DNA of 64,000 nucleotides from Rotaria socialis (Eukaryota; Rotifera; Eurotatoria; Philodinida; Philodinidae), in NCBI GenBank assembly GCA_905331475.1, contig CAJNYU010002385.1, positions 115,005 to 179,004 on the forward strand, written 5' to 3'. Position 1 is the stretch's first letter, and each line of letters opens with the position of its first letter. Below are positions 24,364 through 38,400 of this stretch, in pieces. The translations under genes were made by a program, and so were the position numbers. Under the pieces are notes generated by a model. The model made no database searches. It had not been told where the DNA came from and worked only from the letters and a program-made list of their open reading frames with translations.

Positions 24364-26832
24364 CTATATTTGTAGAGAAGGAAAATAAAGACAAAAATCT
24401 CTTGAATGATCCAATGATCCCAAAGTAAATAATCGCTTGATCTTCACACAATTGTGTCGTGTTTCATCTCGTGTAAAGTTCTTTGTTACAGTTTTCAAGT
24501 GAATATCGACAACTCCCAATTCGGTCAGACAAGGTGCATATGTCTTTGTTTCATTTAAAAATTGTTCAACATAATCTCTATGTCCATATCTTACATCAAG
24601 TGAAGTAAGATGATAATATTCAACAATTGAATGTGATCCACTATTGCCCAATTCAAATGTCGTATGATCATATAATACTGCTGATTCTATATTGAAAATA
24701 CGTAAATATTTCAGTAATGGAAACGATCGAGCAATTCGAATGAAGAATTCATGTTTGAATGGATCATCATCTTCTACAAGTAAATACGTAACATAACTGA
24801 ATACAATATTTGGAAATACATTGCCAAGATGTTCGAGATAATCAAAAGCAAAAGGAAGTGAGAAAATCGAGCATGCAGCTTTGTCAGTACTAACATAATT
24901 AACGATACTAGTTGCATGTTGTTGTCCAATATTTGTTAATGTTCGTCGAATATCTTCATTAGATAATTTGTAGGATAAGCCAATAGTATCGACATAAGTA
25001 CCAATATAGAAAGTGAATGAATGAAGTTGTGGCATATAATCAAGAATATCACGTTGAACACAAGTACCATCAAGCACTCTATTTCGACCTTTTACATGAA
25101 CATATAAAGTTAATTGTTCCAGACATGACATACGACGAAGAAGTAATACGATTTTATCATATTGCTGAAATCGACATATCGATTTCAATGAGAAACATTT
25201 CAGATTAGGTAAATTATCCTATAAAAAAAAATATTTTTTTAATTATCTACAACACTAAGTCATACAAATCATTCTATACATATGGTGTTTATTCTACATA
25301 CTGTCTATTAATGGTCACAAACGATAAATCTATCAGTTTGATTATACGAAACACGATCTAAAACAAGTGTTGAAGTGTATCTGCATGAACAATTACACCA
25401 CCCCACAGACCAGAACCGACATTACCACGAAAATGTTATAGACCATGACAGATGCTGCAACACAAGCGCCTCTCTCTCCCCATCACATACAGTAACAGAT
25501 ATTATCAATTGGTATTACAAACAACTATTTCATGTTTCAGTTTTATTACGTAGAATTGTGCTAACAGCTTTTCTCATTTTAGAACATTAAGTAATGGATG
25601 TATTGAAAGAACAATTGATAATTTTCTGATAAAATTCTAATCATATCTCAATTGTTGGAAAAATTGTTACAGAAAAAATTTCCTTCCATTCTTTACTAAT
25701 GATTCTTCACATATCATAATATTTAATTATGAAATAGAACAGTCTCCTTTTAAATGTGACACTAATCTGATAGAACACCACATAATTTTTATTTCTATCA
25801 ACAAATTTCATTGATCCTTTTATTAAATTCAAATTTCTGATAAGTGCAAACTTAATGTCGATAACTCTAGTTTATCCACCTTTCCTTCTTGTCCATTAGA
25901 AACTTAATCATTGAACTTTTTATTTCAATCTTTTGGCATAAATCCAAACTGGATTGAAGTGGTTATTATCTTTATCTCATAAATACAATTATTTCTGAAA
26001 AACTTACCACATTGTGAACAATTACTGAAGAATTGTCTATATCATAGATAGCAACAGACAATTCTGCCAATTGTTTAAGCCGGCCATCAAGTAAATAAAG
26101 ACAATCGTCAAAAGTATTCACGTTGATATTCAAATAAGTAAGAATTAGAGAAAAAAAAGTGCCCGATGGCAAATCAGAGAGTGATAAACCTGGATATAAT
26201 ATACGAAATGGTTGAATGACAGTTAGATTTTTTAAGTTCTTGAAAAAATCCAAGATGCATGCATATACGTTTGTAGTATAATTTTTCAATAAACCTATGC
26301 TTCCGTTCTGATCATGGTTAACAAGAATAAGATTTGTAATTTGTTCGAAAATAGATTGAAGTGATGACTCATCTAAACGAGAAAATCAATCAATGAAATG
26401 AAATATAGTGTAGTCAATTCTACGTAATATTTATTATTATCTATGAACTAAGCAAATTCATATTAAATATTTACCTGTAAAATAATTCAAAACGATTTGT
26501 TGTTGGAAATGAAAAATTTCAAGTTTATTTAGATTTGGATAGGAAGTAGCAAGAAGAATACGTTCCATAAAAACTGGATCAATAATAAAACATTTCACAT
26601 TCTGATGAATCCTTGGCAATATGTCGATGCAGAAGCGATCGATTAAACACATATCATCAATAGAGACAAACTTGACAGTGTTGGTGAAAGTATTTTCTTG
26701 TGCAAGAATGTTAAGTCGTCCATTATTAATATCCAATAAAGAATAAAGAACATCAATATTGTTCAATTTCTTCAAAATAATAAGTAATATTTCATCAGGT
26801 AAATCCAGAAGATGAATACTTGATCGGTTCAT
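24364..26832 (-). CDS. F-box protein of bdelloid-expanded type, 3 exons
   Basis: Minus-strand exons are 26832-26475, 26372-26008 and 25218-24364 (525 aa); all junctions keep frame. Residues about 5-45 form the F-box (HLLDLPDEILLIILKKLNNI), which binds Skp1 in SCF ubiquitin ligases. The rest has the leucine-patterned, irregular repeat look of a substrate-recognition domain (LKNLTVIQPF, CLEQLTLYVHV, LHSFTFYIG, LKYLRIFNIES, LTSLDVRYG). The target is unknown. From memory, near relatives starting MNRSS.HLLDLPDEILL are very numerous in Rotaria and Adineta, which is part of the reason for the taxonomic call. Intron 1 is 102 bp; intron 2 is 789 bp and holds no recognised element. A minus-strand AATAAA lies near 24321. 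Confidence 0.9.
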
Positions 26833-28498
26833 ATTTTATTATGACTGCGATGTCTTTGACTTAGAGAAAGCTATGTATACCTATATGTTCTTTGCTTGTA
26901 TGTCACCACTATTGCGATTGTCAAATTGGATAGGTCAACCTATTAACAAAAAAAGAAATATTGATGTATCGTCCAACTGGATCATAGTCATTGAATGCTG
27001 TGTTCGTTTGAACGAAAATTGAAGAAATTATATTGTGAACGAATAGATGTGTTTTTCTTATGGGAGAGTCAATTGAGTTTCATTCCTATATTACCTGTTT
27101 TGCATTCAATATTTTTTCAATTTAGAATGAAATCTGAAATTCTTGCGTAAATACAGTTCCGTGTCTTCTCATTTTTGAACATAAAATTGAAATTCAAAAA
27201 CTATTAAATTTAATTTCAGTTATTATTTTTATTTAGATTGTTAAACAGAAACAAGTTTAGGACTCACAACTTTTCGTTCTTGAAATTTTAAAACATTTGC
27301 TCGGACAAATTGTAATAAAATTTATACCTTAAATTCAACTTTTAACTAGCTGCAAATTAAGCTGTAATTTGTAGAATGCGCTAAACTATTGGTTTTAGTT
27401 TCTTTTAATTAACTGCAAGTCATAGAATTCGCTAAATGTTATCATCAGTAACAATGTCATGAGCTGGTTTTTTTTCTCTGAACTTGGATACACAAGCAAT
27501 TGTCATAGAAACATTAAATCAAGCATCAAAATGGATAACTATCAGTAATCAAAGTACAAGAGCATTTACATGCAACAAATATAGAAAATGATGTTCAAAA
27601 AACGACGGCTTTGAAATGTGGATGTTGATGAGTCTCTTATCTTCATACGTACACCCCCTTATCGATCTACTTTAGATTAGCAATGAATACTGAATTATCA
27701 TTACAAATTATTATAGAACTTCTTTGAAATCTCGCTTTGAATTCAATTGAAATTCTTCTTACCTAAGCTTGAAATCGGCGATCCTTGCTCGAATATTTTC
27801 AGTAATATTTTATCAATAACAAAACCTCAATTCTTTTAATTTACATTTCATACCAATATTTAATTCTCCGTTACAAGGCTAACTTCAAATGTAGTGAATA
27901 CCAATATTTTATTTCTTTCTACTTCAATAATTTTCAAGGTCAGCTTACTGATAAATGTAATCTTTTATCCTTAATAATTCCTGTAGAAAAATCAACTCTA
28001 TCAAAATAAAGTTGTGCAGTTTCAAAACTGGTATCTTCCACAACTTACACTAACTCTTGATAATCCAAACGTTTTCTTTAAACTAAAAAGCTTATGTTAT
28101 GTACAACTTGTAGAAATTATGGTTTACTCAAATTTCCTCAAAACCAACAAGTTTGTGTCCTCTACAAATTACAGTAACTCTATTTAATTTAAAGTTTCTC
28201 AAATTCAAATAGATTACATCCTCTACAACTTGCAGAAACTCTGCTTTATGCGAGGTTTACCAAATTCATAAAACTTACGTTCTCTACAAGTTACAGTATC
28301 ATCTCTTCAAATGAATAATGCCTTCGTTAAAATATGGTAATACTTCATTTATGAAATCACTTCGATTAATCAAATGGCCGTATTTCCTATTGGGAAATTA
28401 TGAGACGAATATGAGTGTTAGTATGAGTATGTGAAGCTTTTTCATACGGATAGCCATGTTGAATTCTTTTTTCTCTTTGTCTTTCAAATGAATTATTG
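26833..28498. other. Non-coding region with degenerate minisatellite
   Basis: No gene is supported here. This is the 5' flank of the F-box gene plus AT-rich DNA; a degenerate tandem repeat occupies the right half (listed separately), with related units in opposite orientation near 27357-27436. Confidence 0.5.
27990..28310 (+). repeat. Degenerate minisatellite, about 61-65-bp units
   Basis: About five diverged units each carry a core like CTCTACAAGTTACAGTAACTC followed by an A/T-rich half containing TCAAATT. Cores begin near 28036, 28100, 28161, 28222 and 28283. Related units in opposite orientation (GCTGTAATTTGTAGAATGCGC) occur near 27362 and 27413, so the array may be one arm of a longer inverted structure. 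Confidence 0.6.
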
Positions 28499-28690
28499 TG
28501 TACTCAAAACGTGAGTACACTCTAGAATCGGTCAGTGTGTCCGTCCGTCCGTAGGCACGATAATTTTCGAAATGAGAGTCAGATCGTGATGAAATCTTCC
28601 GCACAGTTCAATCTCATGAATATCTCGGTCGAGTTCGAAGATGAGAAGGATCCCTCAAGAAATGGCTGAGTTATCAAAAAAATTGTCATT
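28499..28690 (+). repeat. Dispersed 0.5-kb repeat, copy B (cut by assembly gap)
   Basis: This has the same hairpin start (TGTACTCAAAACGTGAGTACA) and following sequence as copies A and C, and runs into the N block. The sequence to the right of the gap does not match the family's far end, so the repeat's end lies in the gap or the copy is truncated. Confidence 0.85.
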
Positions 28691-28790
28691 NNNNNNNNNN
28701 NNNNNNNNNNNNNNNNNNNNNNNNNNNNNNNNNNNNNNNNNNNNNNNNNNNNNNNNNNNNNNNNNNNNNNNNNNNNNNNNNNNNNNNNNN
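28691..28790. other. Assembly gap (100 N)
   Basis: A block of exactly 100 N, a conventional placeholder for a scaffold gap of unknown size. It falls inside a dispersed repeat, the likely cause of the break. Confidence 0.98.
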
Positions 28791-29071
28791 CTCCTTCGCA
28801 GTGTTCAAAATTGGTCGAGTAGAATTTTTTCTATTTTGAAAACAAAAGGTGCTTATATTAAATAACATTTTTTGTGCAGGTTATAGTAGTAACTATGTTG
28901 TGTGTTATGCCATATTTTGATTTTAAATAAAGCTTGTCAGATACTATAAAGATTAAGAGTAAAAGCCGGCCATTTATTATGGGGCACCCGTTAATACTGT
29001 TTCGAATTTCGTTAATTGTCTATTAACAATATATCTCTTTGTTTTCGAGCTCTGATTCAAAAATGTGTAGC

Positions 29072-29356
29072 CTACCGTTGGTTTTTTCTGTTTTGTTTCG
29101 ATTGTTCCGTACTATTCTGCCATGGATCTCTTTCTTGTGGTGATACCCTACTTTGTCGATTCAATGCGAAACTGGCTTTTGAATTCCAACTATCATTCGG
29201 AAAAGAAAATGATAGATTTTTCTGTGTGAGTGGAGAAACTGGTAGTGAATTATGGACACCAGCATTATCGATGTTATTGTTTGGTAGAATTGGTTTCGGA
29301 CGTACACGTACAACACGAGGTCGACATGGAGCAGCAGAGATACGAGATACTTGCAT
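29072..29356 (-). other. Candidate orphan exon, proline/arginine-rich
   Basis: A minus-strand frame of 94 aa begins MQVSRISAAPCRPRVVRVRP and has an even, coding-like composition unlike nearby AT-rich DNA. Just before its stop is a GT donor (CAACG then GTAGGC), so it could be a 5' exon spliced further left. No downstream exon was found between here and the gap. It could equally be a remnant of a gene cut by the repeat. Confidence 0.3.
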
Positions 29357-30871
29357 ACTCTTACCTTTGTGAATCGAAGCAACGAATGATTATTTTTGTA
29401 ATTGAAATACTCTTGAAATTTATTTTATTTTTGTTGAGTAGAGCCGTTGTGAAATTTCGGTACTCAGTACGAAAGAACGCGATCGAAATAATAAGGAAAT
29501 AAAGTTCTTTTTTGGTTAATAGAAAAATGTCGAAAAACAAAATAACAATAGAGAAACCATCCATGGCAAATCTAATTTCAATCATCATTATTTCGATTTC
29601 ATTCGTCAGAGACATGTAACATACGATAATACACAATAATACAAATGAGCATAGTCATGCACCATCTACATGTGTTCGATTTCTCCGTGTATCTCTTTTC
29701 TAATCAACAGACAGCAAGAATTTACACATTCCACTGGATCACATGCCAATTAGATTAATCATAGAAATTAAATTAAATTCGAAAAACGAAAAGTTAATTA
29801 GACTAACAGCTACGATGTGAAACTCTCTTGTGAATACTTATGCCTACAGAGTACTGATCATGAGAGGCATCAGATCTGTAAGAGCTAGCACATTGCCGAT
29901 ATTCACTATTTCATTTTTGATTTGATAAAAAGAAAACGTGTATTTCTAAAGATCTTGTCTTACAAGTTAACTTTTATTTGGCAAATCTTTTCTGAATGAA
30001 GATCGAATTGCATCGTTCAATTTTAATTCATGTTCTGCTGATCATGTTAGCTTATTATAAGCAATATATATATATGAATCCAAAATGTATTGCTAAACGT
30101 TACGGGACATATCCAAGATACTTTTCAAAACACCCTCTTCAAGAATCAAGAGGTAATTCTCGGGTTTGGGATGATAGTAGTGTGTTTGCCAGGGATAGAC
30201 TTAGACGAGCAGAACAGTAGCGCGCTGCCCACAGCCAATCACATCTTGAACAGCAATCAGTTTTATGTTGCCATGAATGATTTTATTCTCAACCAGAACA
30301 GTGTTTCTTTCATTAATAGGGCATCCTACAGTATTTCTTTGCATTGATGATTAGTACATTTTTTTGCGGCCAAGTAATAGTTGGCTTCCAGATGTCAATA
30401 CTGATTATGTTTTTTCTTATTTCTCTCTCGATCAGTAACATCAGTATGAATTCTCAAGAGCAACATTCTGAAATAAAAATAGACTTTATATCGTATCATT
30501 ACTATTCAGAAATCAGAAGAGTAAACAGATTAATTCCTCTGTACCAAGTAAAAAAGATGCTGTAGCTTTGACGCATCTCTGAGAGTTCATGAATAGTGCT
30601 TCTCGCCCATGTGTGTTAACTTCTGCATTAGAATTTGCAAATGAAAGAATATTTTTCTGTGGCGGCTTATGAATAGTTAGCCAATACACAGGCAGACATA
30701 AATCGAAAACATGGAATATGGTTTGGTGTGCCAATCTTCGTCTTGCTCATACTATATGTGAACAACTGCGACTAGCAAATGTTTCCGCGGTATTTGACAA
30801 TGGCTGGCATGCTCATCATTTTCAAAAATAAAGACCATGAAGATGCGTCGGATACATATGCCATACAGGAC

Positions 30872-31583
30872 TGCCAAGTGCTGATTTTCAAATGTGGTAC
30901 ATCAGATTTCAAACGGGGTACAGTTGGGGTACAATCTTTTTTTAATGGGGTACTCAATTTTTTTCTAAATGGAAAGAATTCGTTTGGAAAAACTATCTGA
31001 AATATGTTTTCTCTTGAAAAACAACATGCATTTTTCACAATAGAACACTGTCACAATTAAGTAGTAATTTAAATAGAAGACCTATAATTCACAAAACAAT
31101 ACAAAACTTCCAATCAAGACATGCTACATATTGTAATCAACTGGAGCAAGGTTTTTTAACATGACTATATTTTTCTTGTCGTCGAGCACATTTGATTAAT
31201 TCAGGTTTATTTTGAAAAAATGTAAAAAACTCATTACAATTCAATCGTATTTTTAATTCAGCAGCTACAGTTTCACCGTAAGGAAAAAAGAAAAAACTCA
31301 TCAAAATTTATTTTGATCTGAAGATAAAAAAAATTTAGACACAACAAGACTAAATGAATAAAACAGATGCCAATAATTACTGGCTGATTTTTCACCAATA
31401 TTGTTCACTATAAATATCGCTATAGTGACGATATGAGCTTCATTGTAAAACACAATTTTTTATATATCAAGAATCAGTTTATGATATGAAAAGCTTAAAA
31501 ACCCGAATGGGATACAAAAAAGTGTACCCCAGGGGTACGATATTTTTGGGGGTACGAGATGGCAAAACGAGGTACACTTGGCA
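30872..31583. mobile_element. Possible hAT-like element with GGGGTAC-rich ends
   Basis: The left end (TGCCAAGTG) and right end (CACTTGGCA) are 9-bp inverted repeats. Both ends carry several copies of a GGGGTAC-type motif (30908-30955 and 31527-31575), a style common in hAT ends. The interior on the minus strand reads LNCNEFFTFFQNKPELIKCA for one short block, possibly transposase-derived. I could not find an 8-bp target duplication. Confidence 0.35.
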
Positions 31584-32410
31584 ACCCAGATACCATATGA
31601 CAAATGTTGAAAATTATTTATTGACTATAGTCTTCACGAAAGCAAATCATATCACAACATCATGCATAAAATTCATCAGCAGTACATTAACGAGGCTCGA
31701 AAATGAACGATTATTAAAAATAATGAAAATCATTCTTTTATTGCATGAAGTACACTTGATTTGTAAATTATACGAGTAGCTACGATATTGGTCTACTACT
31801 AGTTTGTAATTATTTGTTTGGTGTAATAACATATGAATTCAGATTCACGATAGACAAATATTGTAACAAATTTGATGCATTGGCATGATTTTACTTATAG
31901 TTTTAGCAATAGCAAACAAAGCATATAATTTAAAATTTAAAATCATTTTGCATTAATGATCGCATCTGAATGAAAATTCTGTTTTGCGGTAACAAAATGT
32001 ACGAATACTTATAGCTATACCATCTTTGTTTTTATTTGACTCTAGCGTTATTTATTCGAAGAATTCACAATAAAAATACCTGAAGAACTGAATTTCTGAG
32101 AAACTTATTATACAATTGATCATATTAATATTAATATTTTTCAGAGTAAACATCATGAATGCTTAGTTTACACGACAAGCAGCTATTGCACCAATGTATT
32201 GTAGGCAATGAGTCATAGAACACAATTAGGCGTTATCTGCTTACTATATATTATGTATTTCTTAAATTCAAGTATTTTTGTTTTTATTTTCGACATACAA
32301 TACAAAGAAGAAGCAAATTATTAAAAGAAAATGATACAAAATCAAAAGCTTGAAAGTTATAGTTAAAAATTCTGGATTATCTTCAATAATGAATCAAATT
32401 TGAAAAGATT

Positions 32411-35400
32411 CTAACGACGAAACTGTATAAGATAACGCAGAGCAACTTGTGCTTCATCATAAACGATATATTCATTGTAATTGAGGCCATAATAGCTTCC
32501 ACCAAAATCTTTATTATCAATTAATTGGCCAAGTGGTATTTGTACACCTAAAAGAATGTAGATTTTCTCGAATAAAATCTTTTCAGTTTAAAAACAAACC
32601 TGAATTTCTTGTAATTGTATGTTTTGGATCAGGTATACGTCGACCGGCACCTTTTCGACTTTGAAATCGTTTTAAATCGAGTGGTTTATCATCATTATCA
32701 TCATCATCACCATCATCATCATCAGTCCGAATTACACCAACTTCTTTAATGTTTCCTAAAGCTACTTCACATAAGAGCATAAAACATCGTTCATCATCAT
32801 TCTGTTTAACGCCGGAACAATAACCAAGACTTTTTGCAAATGAATCAGCTGTGTAGATTCCCTAGAAAAAATGTAAAAGGAAAAAATGTATTCATTTGGT
32901 AGGACAATGTTTCATTACTGTTCCAAATAAACTTCCAGTTGCTCGTGCAGCTAAAGATCCAACGAGAAGTCCTAAATTAGAAGAAGAAAATTGTCAATGT
33001 TTTTTATTTGCTAAAGACAGATGATTAATGAGGAAAAAACGATCCGAAGATATATCGACAATATGTGAAATTCTCAAAAATTACTCAAACACAGCATATA
33101 AAATACCTCGAGAAAGTATACTGATTAAATTACAAATACCAGTTCCATGCCATAATAAACAATGATTATTAATATTACATTTCGTCAATCGTTCATCTTC
33201 ATTGAACCGTGCGACTTTAAATATTTGTTCTATTTGGACATCAGGTGAACTAGTCGATACATAACGTAAGATGAGTTGAGAATCAATGTCATCTTTAGTT
33301 AAAGCTTGAAATTGACAATTCATTGATTTATATAAATAATCTAAGGGTGAAATAGACTTTATATTGGCTTGTGCACCCAATAAGATTTTATAGGATAATT
33401 CAAGTTCAAATAAATCATCTAGTATTTTTTCTTGATCTTTTAATAGATTTTCATTATCAAGAACAGCTAGTTTTTCGTCAGCATATCCATTGAATGGTAT
33501 TAATGTATAATATTCATTTGTATATTGATAGATCGAATCTAAAATTGATTTTATTTCATTTTTTTGGTCGGCTGTTTTCTTAATTCGATTTTCTGCGTTA
33601 AATTCGTTTTTCTTCTGAATAGTTTCTTTAATTTTCATTAATAAATCACGTGCTTTCTCTAATGTTTCACGTTTTAATTGCGATACAGGCATCCATTCAA
33701 TATCTAATTTCGTTTTATGAATCTTATTGCGAATAGCTTGACGATTAATTAATGTTTGCATAAGATTCTTATAGGCAGACGATTGTAGTTGAGATGAAGC
33801 TCGTGCTTGTTCAGTTTGTAAACGATTAAAATCAATGGGTACATTTGAATATTTTTTCATATCATGTTCATTCATTCGTACTAATGAGTATTTTTTTGGT
33901 TTTGCTTCAAATTGATCGGTATCTTTCCATAAATTTCCAGTTTTTTCCCGAAATACCTTGACAAATTCTTTTCGGCATTCATCAAATGTTGAGAATGGTG
34001 TTAGTTGATGTTGACCTTCGTCATTACCCATACGACCCCAACGAGTAAATAAAAAGTATAAATTATTTTTACTTTTATGTTTAATAATTTGCATACGATA
34101 AAAATTATACAATCCATGTGTACCATAACTAACGTCAGTTTTTGTCAAACGCACATCATATGGCTCATTTTTATCGTCATCAATTAAAACTTCACCTGTT
34201 AAACTCATACCAGATAATTTATCGACTTTGTATTCAATATTAGATTTATTTGCTGGATGATTTGTAATATATTGATCAATAAAATTTTGAGCATCATTAT
34301 AAAAATCTGTTTTATCCAAAAATTTTTTATTTGGATCATTTACATCGAATTTTTGTTTGGTTGCTTTGCTAAAGTTTGCTCTTTCATTAGTTAATTTTTT
34401 TAATTCAGTATGTAAATGTTCACAATTTATTCTAATAGCATAGTCGAGTGGTTTTAAACCAGAACTATCAGCTATGGCTAATGAAGCGCCACATGAATGA
34501 AGCAGACGAAGTATATCGATGTTATTTTTATATGAGCCATCAGCAAATGGTTGAACTAAATGATGAATACATGTTCGACCATCAATATCAATTGCATTTA
34601 AATTAATTGATGATGTTTTTTGAAATTTTTTCGTTTTATTATTATTTAATGTTGCATTTGCATTAGAATTAGTTGTAGTAACACCAAGAAAAAATTTTCG
34701 TGGCCCGCCTTTCGGACGACGCCCTCGTAAACGTTTGCATGTTGGAGCTATCGATGTTGGATTATCATCGGGTGAATAATTTTTATTCAAAAGTAATTTC
34801 ACTATTTCAATATTATTCTAGAAAGAGAAAACAACGCTTGTTGATTTAGGTTCCTATGAAATTCCTAACGCCAATAGATTTTTCTGTGTGAAACTTTCAT
34901 ATTCTGCTGCTACTGCTCAAATGGACAGACGATGCTTAGTTAAAACCTTTCAATCGTTTACTGTCTCTATGTTGATCGATGATATTTTTAACATGATAAT
35001 CTTAAATGACTTTTTAATCCGCAGCCCTAACAATAGATGCTGTTGCAAATCATATTTTCAATCCTTTTTGCAGAAAATATTTCAAAATTGTTTACCTGAA
35101 CAACAGCATGCATGAGTGGTGTTTGTTTATTTTCATCAGGAAAATTAATATCAGCCTTAAGTTCAAGTAAAAACTTAACTAATTCAAAATTATTGTGAAC
35201 AACGGCATGAATTAATGGTGATGTTCGTACTTTAATTGATTTATTTGGTGGATAAAATTTATCTTCATTTGACGAATTAATATAACCAAATGATAATGGA
35301 TCGACAATTAATTCATTATCATAATTACATAAACGATCTAATTGTTTCCCAGATGTTATTAATAAACGAAGTTTATCATTTAAAAATGATTCTTTAGCTG

Positions 35401-38400
35401 GCAATGACCAAAATAATAAACTGTAAGCTGTATTACCGAATGCATCCAACTGATTTAAATCAAACATCTTAGGATATTTTTCACGTATGAAGTCAATAAA
35501 AATAAAATTTTGTTTAACACATGCATAATGTATTGGATACGAGCCATGTTTATCCAATGTGTTCCAATTAAATTCATAATCATAAATAAATAAAAGAATT
35601 GGTTTCAATAAAGTTTCATTGTATTCATTCATATTTGCAATCAAATGAAATATATTTTGTTCGCGAGAATTCGTTTCGTTAATGTTAATTTCATCTTTTA
35701 AACGTAATAAAAGGCGATGTACAAGATTAAGTTTATTATTTATTATAGCTGCTTCAATTATTTGCAGATAAGTTAAATAAAAACGATCGGTTTCATTCAG
35801 AATTAATGATAATGCACCTTGCCAATCGCGTTCAATAATTAAATGTATTAATGAATATTGATTGAATTCTTTCGAATTTTTTATTTCACTAAATTTCCAT
35901 TTCCAAATTTCACCTTTATCAATTTTTGATGAATTTTCTTTTTTTGTAACTTTTTTTTGTGTTTCAAAAGTAGTTTTCGGTGATGAATTTTCGATTGGCA
36001 ATTGATGCAATTTTCCCAGATCAATATCCAAAGTTTGTTGAAGAAATGTAATAAATAAATTCAAATGATTTGATGCTATACAAGTACCAATGATTGAATT
36101 AGATAAACTGTTTTCAATTGATAAACTAGCATGATTTTGTTGTAAGAGCATTACACATACTGTAGAGCATTTTTCCTAAAAATAAAACAACATGCAATGA
36201 ATGTTTTGCTGAATTTTTATAAAAAAAACAAAACAACAGAAAACTTACCACAGCCAAATGTAAAGGTGTATCGCCGTGATTATTTAGTGTATCCATGGAC
36301 TTGTATCTCATTGCTTTCATTATTAAAACACATAATTCAACAGGATCATCACCAACTTTTTTATTTACAAAAACATTATGCAATGGTATATTTCCTAAAT
36401 TATCTTTGAGCAATAAATCACTTCCATTTTCAATTAATACTTTTTCGACGTCAGTTATTGCATCAATAGTACCTAAATTATGATAGACAGCAATATGTAA
36501 AGGTGTACGTTGATGTTGTCCTGGAATATTTAGACTATTATTAGACGTGACTTTTAACTTTTTAATAAATAAATTTAATATATCTAAATATTCTCTTGTA
36601 CGATTTGATGTTTGTAAATAATAATGGATGCCTTGATTATTATTATTATCACATAATACAATGTTACATTGTTCATATTCTAATAAACTATGTATTACAG
36701 GTAATAATTGTAATTTACATGCTAAAATTAATGGCGTTTTATGATATTCATTTAAAAGATTTGATGTTGATAAATTAATATCACACGAGGCATGGTTAAT
36801 TAACATTTGTGCTGTTCGATGTTGTTGAAGATGAATTGCTTCTAATAATGGTGTACGATGAGTTTTATAATGAAGCACATTAAGATTTTTTGTTTTTTTA
36901 AGAAAAAATTCCAGTGGATGTTTGATAGTACTATCAATAAATGGAACAGTACGTAGTAGAAAAAATATGCTTGTTTCTTTTAGTTTTAAATCCAATGTTT
37001 CATTATCCATAGGAGTAATATCATCTGTTTGTTCATTATTTTCACTTGATGTTTCGTCTTCTGCTTCTTCTTCTTCTTCTTCTTCTTCTTCGTCGTCGTC
37101 GTCGTTTTCATCATCTGCTACGTCATCATCTTCATCATTGCCATCTTTGGTAGATTTTTTAACGTCATCTGCTGTTTTTATTTCAATATCAGGATCACAT
37201 TCAGCTGATTCAAGACAATATTTAATCATTTTTACAATGGATTCATACGATTGTTTTAATTGATCAGTACCTTTTGAAAACTAAATAAAAAATTATCTAT
37301 TTATGTAATTCATTTATAATATTACTTTTGTCTTACTTTATAACGTTGACAAAATTCATTAAATTTCGAAGAACAATAATGAAATGGTGTTCGACCATCA
37401 TTATCAAATATTTGACCCATCTTTTTAATTTCATCATTAATTGGCTAAAACACGAAAAATCTTCAATAAAGTATGACAGCGAAAAAAAAAACAGAAAGAA
37501 CTTACTAATTTCATTAATGTTTGAATAAGTTCATGTTTGTGACATTGTTTTGCAAAATAATGTAAAAGTGTTTTACCATCATTACTAATATCGGACGTAA
37601 TGTCAATTTTCGCTTTATTAATTAAATAGTCAACAAAAATGAAATTTTTTGTTTGAAGAGCAACCATTAATGGTGTTTGCGCTTTATTGTTCATTTTATT
37701 TGGATCACATTTATTAGCAAGAAGAATTTCAGCCATTTTGCAATAATTATTATGAAGAACTCTTTTAGCGTCGTCATCCTAGAAAAGACAATTCGACCTT
37801 AGAAGACAATCGATTTAAAAAGAAATGAATCTATCATACCATGTATTGTGTATTTTGACCCGTTGTATTTGCAGCAAAATAATGTAACTAAATAACAAAA
37901 AGAAAAACAATAATATGAACTTCATAGCATTCCTGAAACACCATAAAACTTACGGCATTACTTCCATTAGCATCAACAATCGTACAATCAGCATTATGTT
38001 TCGTTACAACATATTCAAGTTGTTCAACAGCAGATGATGATACTTCGAGACCGACAGTTAACATAACTAATGTTAAGCCATCTTCATTTTTAAAATTAAT
38101 ATCTACACCGTGATCTGTAAGAAGATAATCACAGAGACCATAGTGTCCTTTTAAAAATCCAATTGCTAAGCAAGTTGTTTGCCATGAATTAACACAATTT
38201 AAATCTGCTCCTGCTTCAAGTAATAATCGCACACAAAAGTACCATCCATAGGCAACAGCATAATGTAAAGCTGTGTTCAATGATGAGTCAAACACATTGG
38301 CATTGGTACCCAAACGAAGCAAATATGAAACAACATTGGCATTTCCACACATACATGCATGTATAAGTGGTGTTCGTTTAAAACGATCACGAGCTTCGAT

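Larger units (their letters stand above)
28791..32410. other. Non-coding and decayed sequence downstream of the PARP gene
   Basis: Nothing here can be called a gene with confidence. It includes a candidate exon at 29072-29356 (-), a possibly decayed coding stretch at about 30000-30560 (+), a hAT-like element at 30872-31583, and the 3' flank of the PARP gene with a minus-strand AATAAA near 32284. Confidence 0.45.

Noticed and set aside
30000-30560. Overlapping plus-strand frames suggesting a membrane or secreted protein
   Set aside because: The longest frames overlap out of phase and no splice solution or known family emerged; at most a decayed remnant.
36922-37263. Plus-strand poly-Ser frame
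   Set aside because: Antisense of the acidic Glu/Asp run of the PARP gene, encoded by a trinucleotide repeat.
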